Of a stretch of DNA of 57,302 nt, positions 44,245 to 52,781 are shown piece by piece. Under the pieces are notes generated by a model. The model saw nothing but the letters and a program-made list of their open reading frames with translations. It was not told the DNA's origin and ran no database searches. This stretch comes from an uncultured Bacillota bacterium. GTDB lineage: Bacteria; Bacillota; Dethiobacteria; DTU022; UBA8154. The stretch covers positions 1 to 57,302 of the forward strand of contig CALJJZ010000062.1 in assembly GCA_937973635.1 (NCBI GenBank). Direction: 5' to 3'. Each line of letters starts with the position of its first letter. Positions within the stretch are counted from its first letter, which is position 1. The translations under genes and the position numbers were made by a program.

Positions 44245-45399
44245 CTACCTCCCAAAGATAATCACATTACCATAAATCCCCACACCACCAATATTATGCA
44301 CCAAACCGATCTCTGCGTTTGGAACCTGAATCGCTCCTGCTTCGTCGCGTAGCTGCAAAACAATAGTGCGCACCTGCGAACCGCCTGTAGCCCCAATGGG
44401 ATGACCTTTGGACAGGAGTCCCCCGTCTACGTTTACAGGGATTTTACCTTCAAGATAAGTTTCGCCATTCCTGATTAATTCTACACCTTTACCTGGCTCG
44501 GCAAAACCCAGATTTTCATAAGCCATCAACTCCGCGATGGTAAAACAATCATGGACTTCAGCCACATCAATATCGGCGGGCCCGACACCTGCCATCTCAT
44601 AAGCCTGTTTGGCCGCCAGACGGGCGCTGCTCAGACCGTCCAGGGATTCTCTGCCTGTCATCGTCAGTGAAGCAGTAGCAGCTCCCAGCCCCAGGATCCA
44701 AACCGGTTTTTTGCAGATCTCTTTGGCCCTCTCTGCACTGGCCAAGATAATACAGGAAGACCCGTCAGCATTTGCACAGCAGTCAAATCTCTTTAACGGT
44801 GTAGCTACCGGCTCCGCAGATAGAACCTGATCCAGTTCCAGGCCTTTGCGATATACGGCTTTATCGTTAAGCTGCCCATATTTGGCTGCTTTAACACGGA
44901 TTAAGGCCAGATCTTTTTCAGTGCTGCCATAGCGTTCAAAATGGGCACGGGCATGCATGGCATAATAAGCAGGCATCATCGTCCCAAAGGGGGATTCCCA
45001 CATAATATCGGCACCCCGGCCCATTCGTTCCTGCGAATCGGCAGAGCTTATTTCAGACATTTTCTGGAACCCCAGTACCAACACGATGTCGTGCAACCCT
45101 GATTTAATCAGGGAATAGCCCACCCTGATGCCCGTAGTACTGGAAGAACATACGGTTTCAATAGCAAAAGTAGGCTGGGGGTTTAATCCCAGATATTCAG
45201 CCATTAGGCCGGAGGGGCTCCTCTGTTTATCATATTCCGGTGCAGAACAGATCAGAGAAGCATCAATATCAGCGGGCGTTATGCCTGCGTCTTTAATCGC
45301 TTCACGGAAAGCTTCGAAAGCAAGTTCACGAATTGAACCCTCATAATTGCGGAAAAAAGTGCTCTGTCCCACACCGATGACCGCCACATCTTTGGGCAT
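44245..45399 (-). CDS. SCP-x-type thiolase
   Basis: The ~384-residue thiolase has the active-site Cys84 in 'ETVCSSSTTG', 'EVHDCFTIAELM' and the C-terminal 'GHPIGATGGSQ' motif with catalytic His. It is expected to cleave a 3-oxoacyl-CoA such as 3-oxopimelyl-CoA to glutaryl-CoA and acetyl-CoA. The frame opens at 45435, but GGGAGG seven bases before the ATG at 45399 and the family N-terminus support the shorter form. It lacks the usual second active-site Cys of classic degradative thiolases, as SCP-x-like members do. Confidence 0.87.
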   Translation of the reverse strand: MPKDVAVIGVGQSTFFRNYEGSIRELAFEAFREAIKDAGITPADIDASLICSAPEYDKQRSPSGLMAEYLGLNPQPTFAIETVCSSSTTGIRVGYSLIKSGLHDIVLVLGFQKMSEISSADSQERMGRGADIMWESPFGTMMPAYYAMHARAHFERYGSTEKDLALIRVKAAKYGQLNDKAVYRKGLELDQVLSAEPVATPLKRFDCCANADGSSCIILASAERAKEICKKPVWILGLGAATASLTMTGRESLDGLSSARLAAKQAYEMAGVGPADIDVAEVHDCFTIAELMAYENLGFAEPGKGVELIRNGETYLEGKIPVNVDGGLLSKGHPIGATGGSQVRTIVLQLRDEAGAIQVPNAEIGLVHNIGGVGIYGNVIIFGR

Positions 45400-45477
45400 A
45401 TTATTTCCTCCCTCATACAAAATATCTCTGAACAAAAATATAAGCTTACCCTTATTATTATTTAAGCAATTTTAAAC

Positions 45478-46224
45478 TTAAGGCATAACCATACCGCCAT
45501 CAATGCATATGAGCTGTCCCGTAATATAGCTGGAGTCATCGGAAGCAAGGAAGACAACGGCAGGGCCAATTTCCTCAGGCTTGCCAAAACGGCCCATGGG
45601 AATACGCTCAAGATACTTCTCCATAAAACGGGGATCTTTGGCTATGGTCTGAGTCATATCCGTTTCCGCCATGGGAGCGATGGTGTTAACCCTGATATTA
45701 TAACGGGCAAGCTCCTTGGCCGCAGATTTAGTTAGGGCATAAACCCCCCCCTTAGCTGCAGTATAGTTAACTTGCCCGATAGTCCCCAGCAAACCGGCCG
45801 AAGAAGTGATATTAATGATGGAACCGCTCTTTTGTTCCATCATCGGAGCTGCCACTGCCTGCAGGCAAAAAAATGCTCCTGTAAGGTTAATCCTGATAAT
45901 CTCATTCCAGTCTTCCTCGGTCATCTTCCAGAGCATAGCCGGCTTGGAGATACCTGCATTGTTAAAAAGCACATCCACCCGGCCAAAATGCTCAAGCGTA
46001 TCCTTCACCATCTCTACCACCTGGGCGCGAACACCTACATCAACCTGTTTAACCAAAACACGTCGGCCCATTTCGCGGGCGGCACTGGCAATGGGATCAT
46101 CCTCTTTAATACTGCGGCTTACCAGCACCAGGTCCGCCCCTTCCTTTGCCATCAAAAGGGCCACCGCCTCGCCGATGCCCTTACGTGCTCCGGTAACAAT
46201 CGCTACTTTACCCTGCAACTTCAT
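45478..46224 (-). CDS. Short-chain dehydrogenase/reductase (3-hydroxyacyl-CoA dehydrogenase candidate)
   Basis: The 248-residue SDR has the NAD(P) loop TGARKGIG (11-18), NNAG (88-91), catalytic Ser about 141, Tyr154 and Lys158, and the C-terminal 'SSYITGQLICIDGG'. By position before thiolase-DUF35 it could oxidise 3-hydroxypimelyl-CoA to the 3-oxo form. Relatives also act in fatty acid synthesis (FabG) and in benzylsuccinate oxidation (BbsC/D). It is the first gene behind the promoter at 46333-46362. Confidence 0.85.
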   Translation of the reverse strand: MKLQGKVAIVTGARKGIGEAVALLMAKEGADLVLVSRSIKEDDPIASAAREMGRRVLVKQVDVGVRAQVVEMVKDTLEHFGRVDVLFNNAGISKPAMLWKMTEEDWNEIIRINLTGAFFCLQAVAAPMMEQKSGSIINITSSAGLLGTIGQVNYTAAKGGVYALTKSAAKELARYNIRVNTIAPMAETDMTQTIAKDPRFMEKYLERIPMGRFGKPEEIGPAVVFLASDDSSYITGQLICIDGGMVMP

Positions 46225-46332
46225 TGCTTCTTATCACCCACCTGCTTCTCTAAAATAGGTGTACAAACAACCAATTCCGCCTTCCATACTTACAGGCATT
46301 TAACCGTCCAAGAACGAAGCGGCAAATGGTAT

Positions 46333-46362
46333 TTTATATTAAATTCGTTGAAGTATTGTTAA
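46333..46362 (-). promoter_or_regulatory. Sigma-A-like promoter of SDR-thiolase-DUF35 operon
   Basis: TTAACA (46362-46357) and TATAAA (46338-46333) on the minus strand are 18 bases apart, giving a leader of about 100 bases. It diverges from the kinase promoter at 46510-46539. Confidence 0.5.
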
Positions 46363-46431
46363 ATTCCTTCTACCGGAGGAAAGGTTTCAATAATTTATTT
46401 GTAAGCCTAATTTACCCCATTATCCCGTCTC

Positions 46432-46504
46432 TGAGTATCGCTTAAAAGCATGGCTGTTTGGTTATTGCAGGGTGAATTAAGGGTTAACACAAAAGCGCTA
46501 ACCC
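46432..46504 (+). repeat. 73-nt direct repeat with terminal hairpin, copy 2
   Basis: It matches 20161-20233 in the same orientation. The terminal stem is GGGTTAACAC (46481-46490) with GCGCTAACCC (46495-46504), imperfect at two pairs. It lies between two divergent promoters and ends six bases before the -35 of the kinase promoter, so an operator role is attractive. Confidence 0.75.
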
Positions 46505-46509
46505 ATATA

Positions 46510-46539
46510 TTGACGAAGCAACGGCTAAAAGGATATAAT
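46510..46539 (+). promoter_or_regulatory. Sigma-A promoter of the two-component system
   Basis: TTGACG (46510-46515) and a perfect TATAAT (46534-46539) are separated by 18 bases. The predicted start near 46546 lies after the first ATG of the open frame (46450), showing that translation must begin downstream, most likely at 46594. Confidence 0.72.
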
Positions 46540-46593
46540 GCAAACACGAGTAATTTAATAATATTCAATATTACCAAGAAAGCTTTGAGGCCA

Positions 46594-48279
46594 ATGCAAC
46601 CCTGGACGAAAAATGCTGACAATTATTATGAATTGTTGCTTGTTTGCAAAGTAGGGGTTTTCTTTCAGGCAGATGAAAACCTAGACGTCTCTTTGCGGGA
46701 TATTCTGCAAAATGCCGTTAATTCCCTGGACTTTCATCGGGCCGGCTTAGTATTGCTGCCGCAGAACCAGGATCCCGTATGCTGGCACGCAGGGCGAGAA
46801 GAAAAAAATAAAACAGACACAGATGAAGCTCTGCATTTAAAAAGATTTATTGCTCTGGTGAAGAAAAAAGGGAAAAAGGGCTCGAAATTGCTTGATCCCC
46901 TGCAACCGGCAATTACGACAACATTGCCTGTTGTTCTTAGAACCGGGGATCCGGCAAGTATTCTGGAAATAGGCATTTTCGGGACAGATCATAATAATGC
47001 CCAGTACATGCTGGTAAAAGCCGTTTCCGTAGCCAGACATATTGCTGACACGTTACAGGATTTTTCTTTCCAAAAGCAAAAAGATTCTCATTTACGTAAA
47101 CTTGCTGTCTGGCTGGAAACGATTAACACTATTAGTTCTACCCTTGATATTCGGGAAGTCTTGCATGTTGTCGGCCAGCTTACTGCAGATTTCTTTTCTG
47201 CCAAAAGCTGTATTTACCTGCTCGATGAGGAGGGCCAAACTATTGTCCCGGCTGTGGGCGTAGGCAGTTATGATCCGGATTTGAAACGAAAATTTAAGGC
47301 CCTGCGAGGCACCAGGCCTTTTCCAGCAATCAAACGGGCAGTAGATACACAGCAACCTGTTATTGTTACACCAGCCAACAGAAGACGTCTGTTAACACCA
47401 CAAATTATTAAGGACTTTGGCTATACTTGGATGGTACTGGCACCCCTCCTTAGCAAAAACAAAACCATTGGTGTAATGCAGGTAGACCGCGCCAGCGAAT
47501 TAGGAGGGTTTAATCAGGAAGAGATAGAAATAATATCCGCCATTGCTCGTGCTACGGCAATTGCTCTGGAAAATGCTCAATTGATAAAAATGCTGGGTCA
47601 GAAAGAGCAGCTTCTTCACCAGCTGGTAAACAAGCTTATTACCGCCCAGGAAGATGAGCGCAAAAGGCTTGCAGCAGACTTACATGATGGGATTATCCAA
47701 TCCCTGATCGCCATCTGGTACCGATTGCAACGCATTACCCCTCCCGGAGAAATAAAAGAGGGGGATTGGCAGATGGAAATTTCAGATCTTACCCGTTTGC
47801 TTAACGAACAAATTATTGAAATTCGCCGCATTCTCTACGATCTTCGGCCTCTTATTCTGGATAACTATGGACTTTTCCCTGCTGTAGAATCTTACCTGCA
47901 AAGCATCCAGGAAAAAAATAATATTGATGTAGAGCTTACCATTCATGGAAATAATAAAAAACTCACATCCCGGATTGAAATAACCCTGTTTCGCATTCTG
48001 CAGGAAGCCCTCACCAATGTACTTAAACATGCCCATGCTAGTCGTGTCCGCGTTAAGCTTATTGCCGAAGCAGATGTGGTTTCCCTGACTGTGGAAGATA
48101 ACGGCTCTGGTCTGGATATATCGCTCCTGTCTACCGCAAATTACCAGGATCGGCTCGGGCTGGCCGGTATCCAGGAAAGAGCTCTTCTGCAGAATGGCAC
48201 CTGTAATATCATTTCCCATCCGGGGAAAGGAACAACTATTTCCGTTTCTATACCCATCCCAGAAAATGTTGACGAATAG
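46594..48279 (+). CDS. Soluble GAF-domain sensor histidine kinase (NarX/DegS class)
   Basis: The ~561-residue protein has no membrane segment. An N-terminal sensor-like region is followed by a GAF domain (about 165-320), then the HisKA_3 dimerisation box 'RKRLAADLHDGIIQSL' with His364. The HATPase domain has 'EALTNVLKHAHAS' (N-box), 'VEDNGSGLD' and 'GLAGIQERA' (G boxes). It phosphorylates the NarL-type regulator encoded downstream in response to a cytosolic cue, perhaps a small molecule bound by GAF. The start at 46594 was chosen because the promoter lies inside the longer frame. Confidence 0.88.
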   Translation: MQPWTKNADNYYELLLVCKVGVFFQADENLDVSLRDILQNAVNSLDFHRAGLVLLPQNQDPVCWHAGREEKNKTDTDEALHLKRFIALVKKKGKKGSKLLDPLQPAITTTLPVVLRTGDPASILEIGIFGTDHNNAQYMLVKAVSVARHIADTLQDFSFQKQKDSHLRKLAVWLETINTISSTLDIREVLHVVGQLTADFFSAKSCIYLLDEEGQTIVPAVGVGSYDPDLKRKFKALRGTRPFPAIKRAVDTQQPVIVTPANRRRLLTPQIIKDFGYTWMVLAPLLSKNKTIGVMQVDRASELGGFNQEEIEIISAIARATAIALENAQLIKMLGQKEQLLHQLVNKLITAQEDERKRLAADLHDGIIQSLIAIWYRLQRITPPGEIKEGDWQMEISDLTRLLNEQIIEIRRILYDLRPLILDNYGLFPAVESYLQSIQEKNNIDVELTIHGNNKKLTSRIEITLFRILQEALTNVLKHAHASRVRVKLIAEADVVSLTVEDNGSGLDISLLSTANYQDRLGLAGIQERALLQNGTCNIISHPGKGTTISVSIPIPENVDE

Positions 48280-48343
48280 GCTCATAACTAACAATTTAAT
48301 TGTAAAAAAGGAAATTAACGGGAAAGGAGCATCAATCAGCCAA

Positions 48344-49063
48344 ATGTCCATCAAGCTCGCCATCGTTGACGATCACCCTATGGTAAGGGAAGGCCTTGTG
48401 GCAATGCTGGGTAGTTGCAGTGAGCTTATCATCGTAGGCAGCTGCAGCAACAGCGAAGAAGCACAAAGCCTGGTCCAAACTATGGAGCCGGATGTTATCC
48501 TGATGGATATTAAAATGAAAGGCATGAACGGCATTGAAACAGCAAAACAAATCTTAAAACTCAATCCTAACATTAAAATTATTTTTTTAACCGTTTTCGA
48601 AGATACTGAATCCATACGCCTGGCTTTACAAAGTGGGGGTTCAGGCTACCTGCTCAAACATGTAACCCGGGAAAAACTTCTGGATACCATAAACCGTGTA
48701 CATCGAGGCGAAACCGTTATAGACCAGACTGTATTCCATCAGATTGTCAATGATTATACCCGCATCAGCAAAAAGCTGGCCGATATCAAAGAAAACAAAG
48801 CTTTACCCGGGGAGGACAGGCCTATCTATGATACCGATCAAGATCCAATACTGACCCCAAGGGAACAGGAAATTTTATACCATATCACCAGGGGTTTAAC
48901 CAACAAAGAAATTTCTACAGCCACAAACCTTGCTGTTGATACCGTAAAAACGCATCTACGCAATATTTTCCGTAAACTTGGCGTTAAAAATCGTACCCAG
49001 GCTATTTCCAAAGCAATAAAAATGGGACAAAATTTTTCGCGCTATTACAATACTTTGAGATAA
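48344..49063 (+). CDS. NarL/FixJ-type response regulator (receiver + LuxR HTH)
   Basis: The 239-residue protein has a receiver domain starting 'KLAIVDDHPMVREGL', with Asp55 as phosphorylation site in 'ILMDIKMKGMNG'. A linker of about 50 residues leads to a LuxR-type HTH ('LTPREQEILYHITRGLTNKEI'). The frame is open upstream inside the kinase gene; AAAGGAGC and the family N-terminus favour the ATG at 48344, 64 bases after the kinase stop. It probably controls part of the island, possibly its divergent SDR-thiolase neighbour; targets are inferred. Confidence 0.9.
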   Translation: MSIKLAIVDDHPMVREGLVAMLGSCSELIIVGSCSNSEEAQSLVQTMEPDVILMDIKMKGMNGIETAKQILKLNPNIKIIFLTVFEDTESIRLALQSGGSGYLLKHVTREKLLDTINRVHRGETVIDQTVFHQIVNDYTRISKKLADIKENKALPGEDRPIYDTDQDPILTPREQEILYHITRGLTNKEISTATNLAVDTVKTHLRNIFRKLGVKNRTQAISKAIKMGQNFSRYYNTLR

Positions 49064-49072
49064 AATAAAAAT

Positions 49073-49125
49073 GCCTGCCTGCATTTGTGTTAAGGCGTCT
49101 TAACATCAAATCATCACAGACAGGC
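49073..49125. terminator. Bidirectional terminator between the response regulator and tsf
   Basis: An outer GCCTG.CTG / CAG.CAGGC pair (49073-49081, 49117-49125) encloses an inner perfect 7-bp stem TGTTAAG / CTTAACA (49088-49094, 49099-49105). It separates the convergent plus-strand regulator and minus-strand tsf, and marks the right boundary of the island. Confidence 0.65.
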
Positions 49126-49164
49126 TGTTTCTCCGCTAGCTTTTTATATTTACGGGCCGCTTCC

Positions 49165-49761
49165 TTATTGTCCTTCGCCAATTTCAAAACGGACAAAGCG
49201 CCGTACAACCATATTTTCTCCCATTTTTGCAATTTTTTCGTTTATTAATTTCTCAATGGTAAAATCAGGGTCTTTTATAAACTGTTGTTCCATTAGACAA
49301 TTTTCCTGGTAGTACTTTTCAATTCTGCCGCTAACAATTTTATCCACAATTTTTTCCGGCTTCCCTTCCCGCAGCGCCTGATTGCGCAAAATCTCTTTTT
49401 CACTCTCCACAACATCTGAGGGGACATCCTCACGCCGGAGATAAGACGGGTTTGTAGCGGCAATCTGCAGACAAAGATCGCGGGCCAATTCTTTAAATTC
49501 GGGAGTCTTGGCTACAAAATCAGTTTCACAGTTTAGTTCAAGTAACACACCAACCTTACCGCCAAGATGAATATAGGCATCCACAAGCCCCTGGCTTGCT
49601 ACTCTTCCCGATTTTTTGGCCGCTTTGGAGAGGCCCTTTTCCCTGAGCAGGTTAATCGCTTTTTCTTTATCCCCACCTGTTTCCACCAGGGCGTTTTTAC
49701 AATCCATCATCCCTGCCCCGGTAATATTACGCAACTCTTTTACCATCTCTGCAGTAACCAA
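49165..49761 (-). CDS. tsf: Elongation factor Ts, short form
   Basis: EF-Ts recycles EF-Tu-GDP. The N-terminal UBA-like '[20 protein letters not shown]' with the key 'TGAGMMDCK' motif, and the core '[13 protein letters not shown]', are clear. At 198 residues it is the short form with one core subdomain, known in Thermus and many Clostridia. The start is TTG with GGAAG upstream. It follows rpsB by about 50 bases as usual, but pyrH does not follow. Confidence 0.95.
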   Translation of the reverse strand: MVTAEMVKELRNITGAGMMDCKNALVETGGDKEKAINLLREKGLSKAAKKSGRVASQGLVDAYIHLGGKVGVLLELNCETDFVAKTPEFKELARDLCLQIAATNPSYLRREDVPSDVVESEKEILRNQALREGKPEKIVDKIVSGRIEKYYQENCLMEQQFIKDPDFTIEKLINEKIAKMGENMVVRRFVRFEIGEGQ

Positions 49762-49813
49762 ATTATCACTTCCTTGTTTTCATGTTTTTTTATTGATTTT
49801 CCGGCATTTTTAT

Positions 49814-50668
49814 TCATTCTTCAGTTACCGCTTCCTCTGTATTTTCCTCCGCATACAGCTCTGCCTCAACGCTGAAATCCTCTTCAGCATTATCTGCCCA
49901 ATCATCCGTTTCATGCTCAGTATCAGCAGTATCAGCAGTTGTTTCCTTTTCTGCGGCTTCCCTCTCTTTTTCCTCTGCCATCTGCAAGCCCTGCTTACCT
50001 TCCAGCACCGCATCAGCCATCTTAGAGGTAATAAGCCGCACAGCCCGGATCGCATCATCATTACCGGGAATAATATAATCTATCTCATCAGGATCACAAT
50101 TGGTATCTACAATCGCCACAATGGGTATCTCAAGCTTCATTGCTTCGGCAACAGCAATCCTTTCTTTGCGGGGATCAACAATAAATACAGCGCCCGGCAA
50201 CTCTTTGAGGTCACGAATACCTCCTACAAATTTAAGCAGTTTTTCCTTTTCATGCTTAAGCTTGATAACTTCTTTTTTAGGTAAAAGATCAAAATGGCCT
50301 TCTTCTTCCATCTGCTCCAGTTCTTTAAGCCGGTTGATGCGCTTGCTGATAGTAGAAAAATTGGTGAGCATCCCGCCCAACCAGCGCTGATTTACATAGG
50401 GCATTTCACAACGGATTGCTTCTTCAGCGATAGACTCCTGGGCTTGTTTTTTTGTCCCGACGAAAAGAATCTTTTCGCCCTGCATGGTCAAATCCTTAAT
50501 AAAATTATAAGCAATATCAATAAGGCGAACCGTTTTCTGCAGGTCAATAATGTAAATACCGTTTCTCTCCGTGAAAATATACTTCTTCATCTTGGGATTC
50601 CAGCGTCTGGTTTGATGCCCAAAATGAACACCCGCTTCCAGCAACTGCTTCATTGTAACAACTGCCAA
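49814..50668 (-). CDS. rpsB: 30S ribosomal protein S2 with acidic C-terminal tail
   Basis: The S2 signatures '[19 protein letters not shown]', '[15 protein letters not shown]' and '[14 protein letters not shown]' are all present. The frame opens at 50713, but a strong GGAGG seven bases before the TTG at 50668 and the family N-terminus set the start there (284 residues). The last ~55 residues are Glu/Asp/Thr-rich. It is the first gene of rpsB-tsf behind a good promoter. Confidence 0.96.
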   Translation of the reverse strand: MAVVTMKQLLEAGVHFGHQTRRWNPKMKKYIFTERNGIYIIDLQKTVRLIDIAYNFIKDLTMQGEKILFVGTKKQAQESIAEEAIRCEMPYVNQRWLGGMLTNFSTISKRINRLKELEQMEEEGHFDLLPKKEVIKLKHEKEKLLKFVGGIRDLKELPGAVFIVDPRKERIAVAEAMKLEIPIVAIVDTNCDPDEIDYIIPGNDDAIRAVRLITSKMADAVLEGKQGLQMAEEKEREAAEKETTADTADTEHETDDWADNAEEDFSVEAELYAEENTEEAVTEE

Positions 50669-50781
50669 TTCTTTTCCTCCTTTAATTAAGGTTGTTCTCC
50701 TCCGCCGTATCATTGCCGGGCAGAACTCAAAACGAGCACCCCCGCACAGCTCTAACGACGTGTGTTTTTAAGCCATTACGT

Positions 50782-50810
50782 AGTATAGCACAGGCATCAA
50801 AAAATGGCAA
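50782..50810 (-). promoter_or_regulatory. Sigma-A promoter of rpsB-tsf
   Basis: TTGCCA (50810-50805) and TATACT (50787-50782) on the minus strand are separated by 17 bases. It lies about 115 bases upstream of the rpsB start; that leader could hold S2-mediated regulation, though I see no defined structure. Confidence 0.65.
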
Positions 50811-50862
50811 CTAGCTGCAGAACACGGGGGAACACAGCTAAACAAGGGGCAAATTACCCTTT

Positions 50863-52104
50863 TCAGCGGGGCTCCCCCACAGGGTGGGATCTCCGCTGAA
50901 AATTTTCCAAACCTATAAAAGCAGGCAAGCCATTACATGTAGGAATGGGAACATCCCCCTTAATAAGAGGACGAACATACTGAAGGAATTCTTCACCAAT
51001 ACCATTGCCTGCTCGATTAATCCACTGGCGGGGCATTTTTTTCTCCCTATTAGCCACCCTGTCTAATGCGATACTTCCCGGAACACAACAGTAAGTCTCT
51101 CCCTGTTTACGTACAAGGGCAATCATAATTCCACTGGCGCCTGCCGCAGCAGTCCTGACAGCCTCTACCCCAACCATATGGGCCTCCCTTGCATCAACAG
51201 CAGAAGCACAATGTGCTGCCGCACGTTGTATCGTTCCGGGAATATTACACCTTACTTTTATGCCTGTCTCTTTCTCCAACATAGTCTTAAGCGTTTCCGC
51301 CAAACCACCCAGCAGACAATGACCGAAAGGATCCCTGCTCTTTTCAGCGAAAATATATCGTCCCTCCTGATCAACCAGGCCTTCCGAGACAACAATATAA
51401 ACATGTCCAAGATCACGGTATACGTCCTCCACATCAGCCAGGAATTTCTCACGTATAAAAGGGACTTCAGGCAAATAAATAAGATGTGGTCCATCATCGT
51501 CGCTACGTCGTGCCAGCATGGTGGACGCTGCCAACCAACCAGTGTTACGCCCCATAACTTCCATAATTGTAACGCCTTTACTCATGAGTAAGCTCCTCAA
51601 ATCTATACTTGTTTCCATTGCCGTAATAGCGAGAAATTTTGCTGCACTTCCATAACCGGGGCAGTGATCCGTAAAGGGCAGGTCATTATCCACCGTTTTA
51701 GGAATACCAATAACATACAGTTCGTACCGCTCCTGCAAAGCCAACCGATAGACCTTATTGGCCGTATCCATGGAATCATTTCCACCAATATAAAAGAAAT
51801 AACGTATGTCCTTTTTTTGGAAGAAACGTAAAAGTTTCCAATAATCCCCTTCCTGCAACTTATAGCGACAGGAACCAAGAACAGCCCCCGGTGTATAGCG
51901 CAGGCCATTTATGAAAGTTTTACCCTGTGCGTTAAGATCAACCAGCCTATCTTCCAGTATGCCCTTAATGCCGTACATTGCTCCATAAAGGCAGCCTGTG
52001 TTTTTTTGTTGAAGCCAGCCCTGAATTACTCCCCTGACACTGTTATTAATTACAGCAGTTGGTCCACCTGATTGGGCAACTAGGCCATTTCCCCTCATTT
52101 TCAT
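50863..52104 (-). CDS. Diphosphate-dependent 6-phosphofructokinase (PPi-PFK)
   Basis: The 413-residue phosphofructokinase starts 'LVAQSGGPTAVINNSVRG'. Donor-site residues point to pyrophosphate: 'GGNDSMDT' has Asp where ATP enzymes have Gly (position 104 in E. coli numbering), and 'PKTVDNDL' has Lys in place of Gly124. 'SKGVTIMEVMGRNTGWLAA' is the fructose-6-phosphate region. It would interconvert fructose-6-P and fructose-1,6-bisP reversibly using PPi, useful to an anaerobe that makes PPi in acyl-CoA ligase reactions. It stands alone between rpsB and rnpB. Confidence 0.88.
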   Translation of the reverse strand: MKMRGNGLVAQSGGPTAVINNSVRGVIQGWLQQKNTGCLYGAMYGIKGILEDRLVDLNAQGKTFINGLRYTPGAVLGSCRYKLQEGDYWKLLRFFQKKDIRYFFYIGGNDSMDTANKVYRLALQERYELYVIGIPKTVDNDLPFTDHCPGYGSAAKFLAITAMETSIDLRSLLMSKGVTIMEVMGRNTGWLAASTMLARRSDDDGPHLIYLPEVPFIREKFLADVEDVYRDLGHVYIVVSEGLVDQEGRYIFAEKSRDPFGHCLLGGLAETLKTMLEKETGIKVRCNIPGTIQRAAAHCASAVDAREAHMVGVEAVRTAAAGASGIMIALVRKQGETYCCVPGSIALDRVANREKKMPRQWINRAGNGIGEEFLQYVRPLIKGDVPIPTCNGLPAFIGLENFQRRSHPVGEPR

Positions 52105-52289
52105 TTTTAGCTCAACCCTTTCTAATTTGAAGGATATGTAAGCCTGACCGGCTCCCGCTTTGAGGAAATGGCATCATCTCATTTATATTTATATGTTTTA
52201 GTATCCTCTAGTTTTAGCTTGCTTTTTATATTTATTATCTTATACTAATTTTATTTTTAAATAAAGCGCCAATAGCTGCCATAAAAAAA

Positions 52290-52308
52290 CCGCACTTAGA
52301 CGGTGCGG
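52290..52308 (-). terminator. Intrinsic terminator of rnpB
   Basis: CCGCAC (52290-52295) and GTGCGG (52303-52308) form a 6-bp stem; on the minus strand seven T residues follow directly. It lies about 45 bases after the RNase P RNA 3' end. Confidence 0.85.
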
Positions 52309-52353
52309 CACACAATATTATACAATATATTATATTTAGCAGAAATTTTTATA

Positions 52354-52761
52354 TGAGCAAACCTGTAAGCCGAGTTCTGTGTCTCCAAATGGAGTAGCAG
52401 CCATCTATCTTGGATATCAGTTGCCTGATACCTCCAGCGACTCATACCCGAGGGATTCAGCGGGCAACTTCATCTCCCTCCTATTCAGTCTTGCTTCAGG
52501 TGGGGTTTGCCTAGCCAGCCAGTCACCAGGCCGCTGGTGCGCTCTTACCACACCGTTGCATCCTTACCCGGCACTCAACTGAAGTGTCATGCATTGCCTC
52601 TCAGAAAAAGCCTGAATAATCACTTCAGTTGAGTGCCGGGCGGTTTTTTTCTGTGGCACTTTCCTTAAGGTCGCCCCCACTGGGTGTTACCCAGCACCCT
52701 GCCCTGCGAAGCTCGGACTTTCCTCGAAGGCTAATCGCCTCCGCGGCTGCTCGGTTTACTC
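52354..52761 (-). ncRNA. rnpB: RNase P RNA (M1-type)
   Basis: On the minus strand the 5' part has the conserved 'GAGGAAAGTCCGAGC' and 'CAGGGTGCTGGGTAAC' elements. The middle has 'GTAAGAGCGCACCAGCGG', and the 3' end 'ACAGAACTCGGCTTAC' with 'GGTTTGCTC' pairs back with the 5' 'GAGTAAACCGAGC' (P1/P2/P4 region). These are diagnostic for bacterial RNase P RNA, which cleaves tRNA 5' leaders. A perfect 20-bp stem (52567-52586 with 52621-52640, 34-base loop) extends one variable helix, probably P12. Ends are approximate. Confidence 0.95.
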
Positions 52762-52781
52762 ATATTATAATCTTTAAACAC

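Noticed and set aside
46275-46310. Sigma-54 promoter upstream of the SDR gene
   Set aside because: The GG-N10-GC core occurs, but the flanking bases (TGGACG / ATGCC) fit poorly and a sigma-A pair is better placed.
46450-46593. N-terminal 48 codons of the long kinase frame
   Set aside because: A good promoter (46510-46539) lies inside this stretch and the first ATG is in the 73-nt repeat, so translation most likely starts at 46594.
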